DNA of 64,000 nucleotides, from assembly GCF_016755875.1 (NCBI RefSeq), contig NZ_BNED01000005.1, positions 5,842,001 through 5,906,000 of the forward strand, in the 5' to 3' direction. Shown one piece after another: positions 18,415 to 30,360 of the stretch. Source of the DNA: Streptomyces spororaveus. GTDB taxonomy: Bacteria; Actinomycetota; Actinomycetes; Streptomycetales; Streptomycetaceae. The notes beneath the pieces are model-generated. The model was not told the origin of the DNA. It did not search any database and saw nothing but the letters and a program-made list of their open reading frames with translations. Each line of letters starts with the position of its first letter. Positions within the stretch are counted from its first letter, which is position 1. Position numbers and translations under genes: made by a program.

Positions 18415-18489
18415 TGGACTCCCTCCCTCGCTATTGCCTGCGATTATGCAGACCCGCAGGAGCCCTCCCAACCGCCCGAGAGGCCATAA

Positions 18490-20610
<2,121 letters not shown>

Positions 20611-20622
20611 GCCGCCTCGGGC

Positions 20623-21165
20623 TCAGACCAGGCGCTTCTCGAACCAGTGCTGTGCGTAGGGGCCGGAGTTGTAGGCCGGTATTTCCGCATACCCCTGACG
20701 CGCGTACAATGCCCGGGCCTCCACGAGATCCGACCGGGTGTCCAGCCTGACCCGCTCGGCGCCGAGCGCACGGGCCTCCGCCTCCAGGACCTTCAGCAGA
20801 GCCGCCCCGCCGCCGGTGCCGCGGGCGCGCCGGTCGACGTAGACCCTGGTGAGCTCGGCGGTGCGGGGGTCGAGCAGCCGGATCCCGCCGCACGCCAGGG
20901 GCTCGCCGTCCAGTCTGCCGACGACGAACTGCCCCGTCGGCGGGACCAGCCCGTCGTCCGGGAAGTCGAGCAGGCCTTGGTCGATCTCGGCCTCGGTGAC
21001 CTGCCGTTCCCAGTACCGGCCGGCGACCTCGGCGTAGTAGGCGCGGCGCAGGGCGGTGGCGGCCGCGGTGGTGAAGGGTTCGGGGGCCACGGTCCACGAC
21101 AGGGTGGGTGCGGCGGCCGGTGCGGGTGCGGGCGCGGGGGTGCGGAGTTCGCTGTGAGTGGTCAT
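20623..21165 (-). CDS. GNAT family N-acetyltransferase
   Basis: 180 residues. Acetyl-CoA-binding signature VDRRARGTGGGAALLKVLE (R-x-x-G-x-G/A) near residue 118, preceded by the ELTRVYV beta-strand and followed by LDTRSDLVEARALYARQGY. The first ~40 residues are an Ala/Pro tail. Divergent from the SnoaL-like gene, sharing its promoter region. Substrate unknown. Confidence 0.85.
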   Translation of the reverse strand: MTTHSELRTPAPAPAPAAAPTLSWTVAPEPFTTAAATALRRAYYAEVAGRYWERQVTEAEIDQGLLDFPDDGLVPPTGQFVVGRLDGEPLACGGIRLLDPRTAELTRVYVDRRARGTGGGAALLKVLEAEARALGAERVRLDTRSDLVEARALYARQGYAEIPAYNSGPYAQHWFEKRLV

Positions 21166-21271
21166 GGCGTCATTGTGGAGTTCACGCCGGATGTCCCGCG
21201 TGGAATATCCACAAGGCCGGGCCGATGATAGGAAAAAGACATTCCCTGCGTACCCGGAGGGTGGGAACGCC

Positions 21272-21667
21272 ATGTCAGAGCATCCCGACTGTGCCCTGGT
21301 CCGCCGCGGCTACGAGGCCTTCGGCAAAGGCGACATGGACACGATGAGCACGCTGTTCACGGCCGATGTCATCCACCACGTGCCCGGCAGCAACCCGCTG
21401 TCCGGACACCACAAGGGGCGGGAGAACGTCCTCGACCTCCTCCGCCGCCTCGGCGAGGAGACGAAGGGCACCTTCCAGGTGGAACTGGAATCGGTGCTGG
21501 CGGACGGGCGGGGGCACGTGATGGCCTTCCACACGGCGCGCGCCGACCGCGGAGACCGCGGTATCGAGATCCGTCAGGGGCTCTTCTTCACGATCATCGG
21601 CGGCAAGATCACCGATATCGACCAGTGCACCGCGGACATCGACGAGGAAGACGCCTTCTGGAGCTGA
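21272..21667 (+). CDS. SnoaL/NTF2-like fold protein
   Basis: 131 residues of the cone-shaped alpha+beta fold: LVRRGYEAFGKGDMDTMSTLF, WHHVPGSNPLSG-like strand and HKGRENVLDLLRRL, ending in GKITDIDQCTADID. Good GGAGGG upstream of ATG 21272. Family members are polyketide cyclases, isomerases or simple binding proteins; no clue here as to which. Confidence 0.8.
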   Translation: MSEHPDCALVRRGYEAFGKGDMDTMSTLFTADVIHHVPGSNPLSGHHKGRENVLDLLRRLGEETKGTFQVELESVLADGRGHVMAFHTARADRGDRGIEIRQGLFFTIIGGKITDIDQCTADIDEEDAFWS

Positions 21668-21767
21668 CCCCTCCCGCATCCCCTCCGCATCCCCTCTTCG
21701 GCGCCCGTGGCGCGCCACGGGCGCCGATCAGAGCCCGGCCCGCACGACCCGGGCCCTGATCATCGCG

Positions 21768-22106
21768 TCAGGCCTGCTTCGGACCCGCCTGCTGCACGAC
21801 CTCGAACGACCACACCGTCGAGCCGGAGGCCGCCGGCTTCGGCCGCTCGCCGCCGCCCTCGCCCGCGCCCCCGCCCTGGTGAGCGGCCTTCATCGGCCCC
21901 TCCATCCACGCCTGGAAGTCCTGCTCCGAACGCCAGCGCGTGTAGACCAGATACTGGTCCGTGCCCTCCACCGGGCGCAGCAGCTCGAACCACTCGAACC
22001 CGTCCGAGCTCTCCACCGCCCCGGCCCGGGAGGCGAAGCGCTTCTCCAGGATCTCCCGCTGCTCGGCGGGCACCGTCAGTGCGTTGATCTTTACAACACT
22101 AGGCAC
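21768..22106 (-). CDS. Antibiotic biosynthesis monooxygenase (ABM) domain protein
   Basis: 112 residues starting VKINALTVPAEQREILEKRFASRAGAV with GFEWFELLRPVEGTDQYLVYTRW, the dimeric ferredoxin-like ABM/heme-oxygenase (HmoA/IsdG) pattern. The C-terminal third has a Gly/Ala insertion. GTG start. Could degrade haem or be a general monooxygenase; no cofactor ligand can be fixed by eye. Confidence 0.8.
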   Translation of the reverse strand: MPSVVKINALTVPAEQREILEKRFASRAGAVESSDGFEWFELLRPVEGTDQYLVYTRWRSEQDFQAWMEGPMKAAHQGGGAGEGGGERPKPAASGSTVWSFEVVQQAGPKQA

Positions 22107-22241
22107 AGGACACCTCTCATGACACAGGCCGGGCCGTACGCCCGGCCTTCACGACATGCGTGCAGTTTCCTACATCAGCCCGCAGCAGGGGCCGCACCCA
22201 CCCGGGCGGCCCCTGCTGCGCTGCCGGTCCTGAGCCCCGTT

Positions 22242-22445
22242 TCAGGGCTGCGGCGGACGGCCCTGCCCGGACGCGGGCGGCTCCTTGCCGATCTGCTCGT
22301 TCAGCTTCTGCTGTGCCGTGTCGACCTGGCTCTGGTACTTGTTGCCGGTCTTCGCGTCGAAGGCGTCTCCGGCCTTCTCGACGCCTTGGCGGGCCTGGTC
22401 GGGGTGTCCCTTGATGAGGTCTTTGAGCTTCTCGAACATGGACAT
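22242..22445 (-). CDS. MT0933-type antitoxin-like protein
   Basis: 67 residues, MSMFEKLKDLIKGHPDQARQGVEKAGDAFDAKTGNKY, matching the Rv0909/MT0933 antitoxin family. No toxin (Rv0910-like START-fold) gene lies beside it, so it may be an orphan or act in stress tolerance. Good GGAGAGGACGG site. The 213 nt up to the GT87/PAP2 gene hold nothing further I can name. Confidence 0.75.
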   Translation of the reverse strand: MSMFEKLKDLIKGHPDQARQGVEKAGDAFDAKTGNKYQSQVDTAQQKLNEQIGKEPPASGQGRPPQP

Positions 22446-22657
22446 GAGCCGTCCTCTCCACGGAATACGTGTCCACCTCAGCTTCGCCACGAAGCCCGGT
22501 GCCCGCACCTGGAGAGCCCGGAAGCCCTTGTCGATCTTCGCTGTGCCCGTGAGGGCCATCCAACGCATCCCGTGGGGGATATCGTCGTGCGGGTAATGGA
22601 GCGCGGCAGCCAGGCGAAGTCAGGGTTGCGGTCAACACGGCGGGAGGCCGGCGAGGC

Positions 22658-24706
22658 GTGGCTAACGCGGCAGAGCACAGCGGGGCGAACGGACATGCCG
22701 GAGTCATAGGCGATCACGGCAGGCTCGGGGCGGCCCGCCTCCTCCTGTGGGCGCTGGCCGGGGCCCTCGCCGTCAGACAGGCCGCCGCCGTGCTGCGGGT
22801 ACCACCGGCCGAATGGCTGAACGGCTTCCACCTCCCGGGCAGCCTGCCGGGATCGGTCTACGACACCGGCCAGTTCTCCGACACCCCCTTCGCCGGGCTG
22901 GTCCTCAAGCCGCTCGTCGGCGTCGCCGCCCCGTCGCTGGAGGTCGCCTGGACCTGCGTGACGCTGGTGTGCGTCGCCGCCATCGGGCTCGTCGCCGCCC
23001 GCGGCCTGCCCGACCCGGTGCCACGGCGCACCGCACTGCTCGCCGCGCCCGTGCTCACGGCCCTGATGATGGTCTCGCTTCCCGTCCGCGAGGCCGCCTC
23101 ACCCGGCCAGACCGCCGTCCTTCCCGTCCTGCTGGTGCTGCTGGCCGTCTTCCGCGTGCCCGGCGACCGCCCCGCCGGCTTCCTCGTCGGCCTCGCCGCC
23201 GCGCTCCAGCCCGCGCTGCTGCTGTTCGCACCGCTGCTGTGGCTGACCGGACGCCGCCCCACCGCACACACCGCCGCCGTGACCTTCGCCGGAGCCACCG
23301 CGCTGTCCTGGGCCGCCATGCCGCGCGACTCCTGGACGTACTGGGTCCAGCACCTGGCCGGTACCGGCCTCGGCGGCGCCCCCGACGGCCTCGCCAACCA
23401 GTCCGTGCACGGCGCGCTCCTGCGCCTCGGCCTGACCGGACCCGTCGAGATCCTGCTCTACGCCGCCCTCGCGGCCGCCATCGTCTGGACCGGCCTGCGC
23501 CGCGCCGTCCGCTACGCCCGCGACGGCCAGCTGCTGCTCGCCGTCGCCGTCACCGGCTGCGTCGCCGTCGCCGTGTCCCCGGCCGGCTGGCGCCACCAGC
23601 TGCTGTGGGTGCTGCTCGCGGTCGCCGGCAAGGTCGGCAAGCGGGCTGCCGACCGGCCCGTGTGGCCGGTGGCCGTGGTCCTCGCCATGACCCTGCCGAG
23701 CACGATGCTGCTGCCGAACCTGGCCGCGCTGGCCCCCGTACGGGACAACGTGCTGCTGCTCACCGCCGTGGCCGCGGCCTGCGCGGTACCGTTCCTGCCG
23801 CGCTCGTCCGCGTACTGGCGCGAACCGGTACCCACCGACTACGGGCGGCCCGCGGCGGCCCGCTGGGCGCGGGTGCCGCTGATGCCGTTCTGGCGGCGCG
23901 TACTGTCCCGCCCGAACCTGCTGCTGGAACTCCTCCTGATACGGGTGGGCTACTCGCTCTACTCCCACATCCGGGCCGCCGCGCCCACCAGCCGCAGCCT
24001 CGCCGAGGGCAACGGCAGCCAGATCCACGGCATCGAGCGGGCGCTGGGCATCGACATCGAGCACGCCGTCAACCACGCCGTGGTCGGCACGCCCTGGCTG
24101 GAGGCCTTCTTCAACTTCTACTACACCTCCTTCCACTTCGTGGTCCCGCTGACGATCCTGGGCCTGCTGTACTGGCGCCGCCCCGGCGACTACCGGTGGG
24201 CGCGGGCCTCGCTGGGCCTGGCCACGGTGCTGGCCCTGGCGGGCTTCTGGCTCTACCCGCTCGCGCCGCCGCGCCTGATGCCCGGCCTCGGTTTCATCGA
24301 CACCGTGCACGGGCCGCAGGACCTGGCCAACCCCTCCTACGGGGCCATGACCGCGATCTCCAACCAGTACGCGGCGATGCCCTCGCTGCACTTCGGCTGG
24401 TCGCTGTGGTGCGGGATCGTGATCGTGGTGCTGGCGCCGAAGGGCTGGCAGAAGCTGCTCGGAGCGCTGCACCCGCTGATCACGGTGTGCGCGATCGTGG
24501 CCACCGCCAACCACTGGGTACTGGACGCCGTGGGCGGAGCCGTGGTCGTGTCCGCCGGCTTCGCGCTCGTGTACGTGCTGTCCGGGCCGCGGGGGCTGCA
24601 GCTGTCCCTGCCCGTGCAGCGCCGGGGTGCCGAGGCGGCGGCGGGCGAGGAGGCGCCGGGCGAGGGGGAGCGGAGGCCGGAGGCGGCCCCGGCCCGGAGC
24701 GCGTAG
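22658..24706 (+). CDS. Bifunctional GT87-type glycosyltransferase / PAP2 phosphatase
   Basis: 682 residues. The first ~400 are a polytopic GT-C membrane domain like GT87 alpha-mannosyltransferases (polyprenol-mannose donors): DTPFAGLVLKPL near 75 and GLANQSVHGALLRL near 245. Residues ~430-650 are a PAP2 phosphatase with NQYAAMPSLHFGW and ANHWVLDAVGG active-site motifs. The fused architecture suggests lipid-linked sugar transfer coupled to polyprenyl-phosphate recycling at the membrane. GTG start at 22658. Confidence 0.85.
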   Translation: MANAAEHSGANGHAGVIGDHGRLGAARLLLWALAGALAVRQAAAVLRVPPAEWLNGFHLPGSLPGSVYDTGQFSDTPFAGLVLKPLVGVAAPSLEVAWTCVTLVCVAAIGLVAARGLPDPVPRRTALLAAPVLTALMMVSLPVREAASPGQTAVLPVLLVLLAVFRVPGDRPAGFLVGLAAALQPALLLFAPLLWLTGRRPTAHTAAVTFAGATALSWAAMPRDSWTYWVQHLAGTGLGGAPDGLANQSVHGALLRLGLTGPVEILLYAALAAAIVWTGLRRAVRYARDGQLLLAVAVTGCVAVAVSPAGWRHQLLWVLLAVAGKVGKRAADRPVWPVAVVLAMTLPSTMLLPNLAALAPVRDNVLLLTAVAAACAVPFLPRSSAYWREPVPTDYGRPAAARWARVPLMPFWRRVLSRPNLLLELLLIRVGYSLYSHIRAAAPTSRSLAEGNGSQIHGIERALGIDIEHAVNHAVVGTPWLEAFFNFYYTSFHFVVPLTILGLLYWRRPGDYRWARASLGLATVLALAGFWLYPLAPPRLMPGLGFIDTVHGPQDLANPSYGAMTAISNQYAAMPSLHFGWSLWCGIVIVVLAPKGWQKLLGALHPLITVCAIVATANHWVLDAVGGAVVVSAGFALVYVLSGPRGLQLSLPVQRRGAEAAAGEEAPGEGERRPEAAPARSA

Positions 24707-24864
24707 GGGGTCCGGGCCCGCGGTCGCGGACCCTCGCGCAGGCGCCGAGGGTCCTCCCGCAGGCGCCGCGCCCGGCCCGGTGCCAGCATCGGGTCATGAG
24801 CGCACAGCCGACGGGGGCCGCGCACGCTGCCCGGCCCGACCGACGCGAGCGGGCGGCCTGACCC

Positions 24865-25611
24865 GTGGGCGACTGGTACCAGCGTCAGATCGTCGAACCG
24901 GGCAAGCAGCCGCTGCTCTGCCTGCTGCTGGGCTTCCTCGGCGCGTTCCTGTTCATCCGGATCAGCGTGCGGCTGATCCGGGCGCAGGTCTCCTGGTGGC
25001 CGAAGAACGTCACACCGGGCGGGCTGCACATCCACCACGTGGTCTTCGGCGTGATCCTGATGATCATCGGTGGGCTGGGTCTCGCCTCACCGACCGGGAA
25101 CAGGCCCCCGTGGGCCGAGATCGACGCGGCGCTGTTCGGCATCGGGACGGCGCTGGTGCTCGACGAGTTCGCGCTGATCCTGCACCTGAAGGACGTGTAC
25201 TGGTCCGAGGAGGGCCGGCTTTCCGTGGACGCGGTGGTGGTCGGGGCCGCGGCCTGCGGGCTGCTGTTGCTGGGGGCGTCACCCTTCGGCGTCGACGACG
25301 CCTCGGACAGCGGTACGAAGGCCTCCGCCTGGTCGTACGCGGCGGTGGTCGCGGTGAACGCGGGCTTCGCGCTGGTGGCGCTGGCCAAGGGGAAGGTGTT
25401 CACCGGGCTGTTGGGGATCCTCGTACCGTTCTTCGCGCTGGTCGGGGCGGTACGGCTGGCACGGCCGGGGTCGCCGTGGGCGCGGGCGCGGTATCCCGCC
25501 GGGGGGCGCAAGGAGCGGCGGGCGCGGGTGCGGGAGGAGAAGGAGGGGTGGCGTCGGCGGGTGCGGCTGCGGGTGTACGACGCGGTTGCGGGGAGGCCGT
25601 CCGAGCCGTAG
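24865..25611 (+). CDS. Conserved multi-pass membrane protein
   Basis: 248 residues, about six helices; VTPGGLHIHHVVFGVILMIIGG near residue 55 holds a conserved His cluster. The basic C-terminal ~45 residues are cytoplasmic. GTG start 24865, 158 nt after the GT87/PAP2 stop. No named family recognised; the HIHH motif could bind metal or haem. Confidence 0.75.
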   Translation: MGDWYQRQIVEPGKQPLLCLLLGFLGAFLFIRISVRLIRAQVSWWPKNVTPGGLHIHHVVFGVILMIIGGLGLASPTGNRPPWAEIDAALFGIGTALVLDEFALILHLKDVYWSEEGRLSVDAVVVGAAACGLLLLGASPFGVDDASDSGTKASAWSYAAVVAVNAGFALVALAKGKVFTGLLGILVPFFALVGAVRLARPGSPWARARYPAGGRKERRARVREEKEGWRRRVRLRVYDAVAGRPSEP

Positions 25612-25648
25612 CCCTGGCCGGGCCGTTGCCGTTGCCCTCGCCGGGCCG

Positions 25649-25690
25649 TTGCCCTTGCCCTTGCCCTTGCCCTTGCCCTTGCCCTTGCCC
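25649..25690. repeat. Hexanucleotide tandem repeat (TTGCCC)7
   Basis: Seven perfect copies of TTGCCC. The gap 25612-25949 otherwise holds a GC-rich stretch with the streptomycete intergenic motif GCGCCTCAAACGCCGGCGGGGCTGG (in part) at 25855-25880 and no gene. Two more CCCTTG units appear at 45403-45416. Confidence 0.9.
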
Positions 25691-25949
25691 GGCTTGGCCA
25701 GGGCCGGGGGTGGCCGAAGGGGCGCCGGGGCCTTTGCTGCCCCGGCGCCCCTTCGGCTGGATCGTCGCTGCTTGCCAGGATCACTCCGTTCGGGGTGGGC
25801 CGCCACTCGAACGGGTGCGGCGCCGTTGCCGGGGGCGCCGCCCCCGGACCCCCGCGCCTCAAACGCCGGCGGGGCTGGAAGAGGCGCGGCGGGACTGGAA
25901 GGGGCGCGGCCGGGCTGAGGGGTGGCGGCGGGAGTTCAGGGGGGGGCGG

Positions 25950-27194
25950 TCAGGTGTGGGTGACGCGGAGTTCCTTGATGCCGTTGAGCCAGGCCGCGCG
26001 CAGGCGGCGTGGGGGTGCGTCCGTGAGGTGGAGGTTCGGGAGGGCGTCGGCCAGGGCGTTGAAGATCAGGTCGATCTCCATCACCGCCAGCGACTTGCCG
26101 AGGCAGAAGTGCGGGCCGCCGCCGCCGAAGCCCAGGTGGGGGTTGGGGTCGCGGGTGATGTCGAAGACGTCCGGGTGCGTGAAGACCTCGGGGTCGTGGT
26201 TGGCGGAGGAGTAGAACATCCCCACCCGGTCGCCCGCCTTGATCTTCGCGCCGCCCAGTTCGGTGTCCTGGGTGGCGGTGCGCTGGAAGGACACCACCGG
26301 GGTGGCCCAGCGGACGATCTCCTCGGCGGCGGTCGTCGGCCGGGTCGCCTTGTAGAGCTCCCACTGCTCGGGGTGGGTCAGGAAGGCGTGCATGCCGTGG
26401 CTGATCGCGTTGCGCGTGGTCTCGTTGCCCGCGACCGCCAGCAGCAGCACGAAGAAGCCGAACTCGTCCGAGCCGAGGTTGCCCTGGCCCTCGGCCGCCA
26501 CCAGTTGGGTGACGATGTCCTTGGCCGGGCACTCCTTGCGCTGGGCGGAGAGGTTCATCGCGTAGCCGATGAGCTCCATCGCCGCGTTGGACCCGACCTC
26601 CTCGGTGATCGCGTACTCCGGGTCGTCGTAGGCGATCATCTTGTTCGACCAGTCGAAGATCTTCGCGCGGTCCTTCTGCGGTACGCCGATCAGTTCGGCG
26701 ATCGCCTGCAGCGGGAGCTCGCACGCCACCTGCGTGACGAAGTCGAAGCTGCCGTCGGCCGCCGTGGCCGCCGCCTCCTCGACGATCTTCCGGGCGCGGT
26801 CCCGCAGGGCCTCCTCCAGGCCGCGGATGGCCCGCGGCGTGAAGCCGCGCTGGACGATCTGGCGTACGCGCGTGTGTTCCGGCGGATCCATGTTCAGCAT
26901 GATCAGGCGCTGGGCATCTATCGCATCACGCTGGATGTGCTCGTTGAACCGGATGATCGCGGTGTTCGTCGTCGAGGAGAACAGTTCCGGGTGCGTGGAG
27001 ACGTACTTGACGTCCGCGTGCCGGGTCACGGCCCAGTAGCCCTCGTCGTCGAAACCGGTGACGCCCCGCCGCTGCGGGCACCACCACACGGGTGCGGTCT
27101 GCCGCAGCTGCGCGAACTCCGGGAAGGGGACGCGGCTTTGGAGCAGGTCGGGGTCGGTGGCGTCGAAGCCTTCGGGCAGTGCGGGGCAGGACAT
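25950..27194 (-). CDS. Cytochrome P450, CYP125-like steroid C27 monooxygenase
   Basis: 414 residues. The I-helix motif is VLLLAVAGNETTRNA near 245, the ExxR is near 290, and haem-binding FGGGGPHFCLGKSLA is near 355. The MLNMDPPEHTRVR segment and overall spacing match CYP125, which oxidises the cholesterol side chain in mycobacteria. Divergent from a FadA5-like thiolase; a 3Fe-4S ferredoxin partner is at 38406. A CTGACG-3-CATCAG inverted repeat lies 15 nt upstream of the start and KstR-like boxes further up. Confidence 0.85.
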   Translation of the reverse strand: MSCPALPEGFDATDPDLLQSRVPFPEFAQLRQTAPVWWCPQRRGVTGFDDEGYWAVTRHADVKYVSTHPELFSSTTNTAIIRFNEHIQRDAIDAQRLIMLNMDPPEHTRVRQIVQRGFTPRAIRGLEEALRDRARKIVEEAAATAADGSFDFVTQVACELPLQAIAELIGVPQKDRAKIFDWSNKMIAYDDPEYAITEEVGSNAAMELIGYAMNLSAQRKECPAKDIVTQLVAAEGQGNLGSDEFGFFVLLLAVAGNETTRNAISHGMHAFLTHPEQWELYKATRPTTAAEEIVRWATPVVSFQRTATQDTELGGAKIKAGDRVGMFYSSANHDPEVFTHPDVFDITRDPNPHLGFGGGGPHFCLGKSLAVMEIDLIFNALADALPNLHLTDAPPRRLRAAWLNGIKELRVTHT

Positions 27195-27209
27195 CGGGCA
27201 ACTCCAAAG

Positions 27210-27226
27210 TCTGACGGACCATCAGA
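27210..27226. promoter_or_regulatory. Inverted repeat at P450 start (CTGACG-N3-CATCAG)
   Basis: 6-3-6 palindrome extended to TCTGACGG-A-CCATCAGA, 15 nt before the P450 ATG. The same geometry and spacing recur upstream of the LLM oxidoreductase gene (47359-47375). Likely operator of an unidentified TetR-type regulator. Confidence 0.55.
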
Positions 27227-27241
27227 AGTTGGCTTGAAGGT

Positions 27242-27255
27242 AGTAACGAGTTCTA
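27242..27255. promoter_or_regulatory. KstR-like operator 1
   Basis: AGTAACGAGTTCTA matches 7 of 8 fixed positions of the KstR consensus TnnAACnnGTTnnA. Located in the P450-thiolase divergent promoter region. Confidence 0.55.
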
Positions 27256-27361
27256 GAAGTGACAAGGGTCCTGGCGTCAACTGTTGCGTGTGGAATCCGT
27301 GCAGGCCGCGTGCAAGACCCTTGCGTGCCGGGGCCTCAGGTCATAAGACTGCGGGGAGAAC

Positions 27362-27375
27362 TAGAACGCGTACTA
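27362..27375. promoter_or_regulatory. KstR-like operator 2
   Basis: TAGAACGCGTACTA (7 of 8 consensus positions) within the larger near-palindrome GAACTAGAACGCGTACTAGTTC, 62 nt before the thiolase start. Confidence 0.6.
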
Positions 27376-27412
27376 GTTCGGGGCGGGGCGCCGGGACGGC
27401 CCGCCGTGCTGA

Positions 27413-28606
<1,194 letters not shown>

Positions 28607-28637
28607 GGCGCCGCTGAGCCCCGTGGGATGGGATGCA

Positions 28638-28684
28638 GAAGGCCCCGGAGGCCGGACCTGGGGAGGCCGGCCACCGGGGCCTTC
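28638..28684. terminator. Bidirectional terminator
   Basis: GAAGGCCCCGG / CCGGGGCCTTC outer stem with an inner GGCCGG/CCGGCC hairpin, between the converging thiolase and transglycosylase genes. Confidence 0.75.
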
Positions 28685-28746
28685 GTATGTCTGTCTGCTG
28701 CCTGCTGTCGGTTGCGGCCGTCAGCTGTCGGCTGTCCGCGGACGGC

Positions 28747-29151
28747 TTAGTACCAGTGGTTGGCGGACCAGAAGTTCCAGGCGCCGACCGGGCTGCCGTA
28801 GCGGTCGTTCATGTAGTCCAGGCCCCACTTGATCTGGGTGGCCGGGTTGGTCTTCCAGTCGGCACCCGCGGAGGCCATCTTCGACGCCGGCAGGGCCTGG
28901 GCCAGGCCGTACGCGCCGGAGGAAGCGTTGGTCGCGGTGTAGTCCCAGCCGCTCTCGTGCGAGATGATCTTGTCGAAGGCGGCGAACTGGGCCGGGTCCT
29001 TGATCATCTGCTGTGCGATCGCCTTGGCGCTCGCCGGGGCCGCCTGGGCGGGGACCGTGGCAAGCATGGAACCGGCGACACCGAGGGCGACGACGGTGCC
29101 CGCGAGGGCCTTCTTGGAGGTGGCGATGCGGCGGATGATGGCGTTGGACAC
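28747..29151 (-). CDS. Secreted transglycosylase-like protein
   Basis: 134 residues. Signal peptide (KKALAGTVVALGVAGSMLATVPAQAA) then a lysozyme-like C-terminal domain: FDKIISHESGWDYTATNASSGAYGLAQALP with catalytic Glu in the SHESGW motif, and QIKWGLDYMNDRYGS. Such actinobacterial SLT-fold proteins cleave peptidoglycan. GTG start 29151 just before the basic n-region. Confidence 0.85.
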   Translation of the reverse strand: MSNAIIRRIATSKKALAGTVVALGVAGSMLATVPAQAAPASAKAIAQQMIKDPAQFAAFDKIISHESGWDYTATNASSGAYGLAQALPASKMASAGADWKTNPATQIKWGLDYMNDRYGSPVGAWNFWSANHWY

Positions 29152-29182
29152 GGATGGACCTTTCGACGGGGACAAGGATGGT

Positions 29183-29222
29183 CGCGGCATGCCGAAGGCA
29201 TGCGTGAGCCACTCACGCGGTG
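29183..29222 (-). promoter_or_regulatory. Two hairpins in transglycosylase leader
   Basis: GCATGCC-GAA-GGCATGC and GCGTGAG-CCA-CTCACGC stand side by side about 30 nt upstream of the start codon. Cell-wall hydrolase genes of streptomycetes often have riboswitch leaders, but I could not match the c-di-AMP class. The rest of 29152-29448 contains a 14-bp direct repeat (TACTAGCrGCCCTCG at 29317 and 29385) and no gene. Confidence 0.4.
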
Positions 29223-29448
29223 GAGAGGGGTTCGTCGGCGGCGGGTGAAGTACCCCTGCCGCCTTGCGACTCATCCAGTTCTACAGACGCCCCGTCGCCC
29301 TGGCAAAGGTCCCTCTTACTAGCGGCCCTCGCAGCGAGCGGCCCACGGACCCCCCGTGGGGGTGGGTTCCGGGGCTCCCGGGCCTACTAGCAGCCCTCGT
29401 ATGTGACGTGGGCCCTATGGGACGGGTCACCGGGGGAGGCCCCGAATG

Positions 29449-30360
29449 TCACCCTCCGCTGCCGTTCGTACCCCTTTCGGGAGCGGGTTCGCGTTCGATT
29501 CCGGCTCCCGGACCGAAGGAGACGGGCGCGTCGAAGGCGGCTTTGCGGGTAGCCCGGCGCAGCGCCTTCAGCAGGGTCGCCCCGAGCGTGAGCGTCAGGA
29601 CGACCGTCAGCGCCGCCCGGCCCAGGTCCCAGCCCACCGAGGTCGCCAGGCAGTACGCGGCGAACCGCGCCAGGTTCGCGCCCAGCGGCTCCCCGGGGTG
29701 GAAGGAGATGCCCTGCCCCATGCCCTGCAGCAGCACCCAGCCCTGCAGGTTCATGACCGTGCCGTACGCGAACGAGCCCACGAAGCCGTACGCGGCCAGC
29801 ATCAGCAGCTCCGCCCGGCCCCGGATCCGCTCCGCGCCCGGCAGCAGCCCGGCCCCGAGCGCGAACCAGCCCATCGCCAGCATCTGGAACGGCATCCACG
29901 GCCCGACCCCGCCCGTCAGCAGGGCGGAGGCGAACATCGTCACCGAGCCCAGGACGAAACCGAACCCGGGACCGAGGACGCGCGCGCTGAGCACCATCAG
30001 GAAGAACATGGGCTCCAGGCCGGCCGTACCCGCACCCAGCGGTCTCAGCGCCGCCCCGACGGCCGCGAGGACGCCGAGCATCGCCACCGCCTTGGCGTCC
30101 ATGCCGTCGTCGGCGATGGTCGCGACGACGACCGCCACCAGGAGCGGGAGGAGCGCGGCGAAGAGCCAGGGGGCGTCCTGGGAGTGGGCCAGGCCCGACT
30201 GGCGGTCCGCGAGGAGCGGCCAGCCGAAAGCCGCGACGCCGATGAGCGTGACGAGGACCAGGGCGACGGCGGCGCGGGGGCCGATGCGGACGGGCCTCTT
30301 CACCGGACCTCTCGCCGGGCTTGCCGGGCTCGCGGGGCTCGTCGGGCTCGCGGGGCTCAC
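29449..30360 (-). CDS. ECF transporter S component (predicted cobalamin)
   Basis: 303 residues, six or seven membrane helices. AAVGAALRPLGAGTAGLEPMFFLMVLSARVLGPGFGFVLG near 105-145 is characteristic of ECF substrate-binding subunits. Its GTG overlaps the stop of the ATPase gene (GTGA). The substrate is inferred from the B12 riboswitch at the head of the operon, so it is likely CbrT-like. The first ~20 residues are an SPAS repeat; the C-terminus is polar. Confidence 0.82.
   Translation of the reverse strand: MSPASPTSPASPASPARGPVKRPVRIGPRAAVALVLVTLIGVAAFGWPLLADRQSGLAHSQDAPWLFAALLPLLVAVVVATIADDGMDAKAVAMLGVLAAVGAALRPLGAGTAGLEPMFFLMVLSARVLGPGFGFVLGSVTMFASALLTGGVGPWMPFQMLAMGWFALGAGLLPGAERIRGRAELLMLAAYGFVGSFAYGTVMNLQGWVLLQGMGQGISFHPGEPLGANLARFAAYCLATSVGWDLGRAALTVVLTLTLGATLLKALRRATRKAAFDAPVSFGPGAGIEREPAPERGTNGSGG

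Noticed and set aside
24796..24861. 21-codon leader frame just upstream of the 24865 membrane protein
   Set aside because: Weak start signal and no conservation evidence; could be chance in GC-rich DNA.
29152..29330. c-di-AMP (ydaO) riboswitch before the transglycosylase
   Set aside because: I could not find the conserved junction strands; only two simple hairpins are visible.
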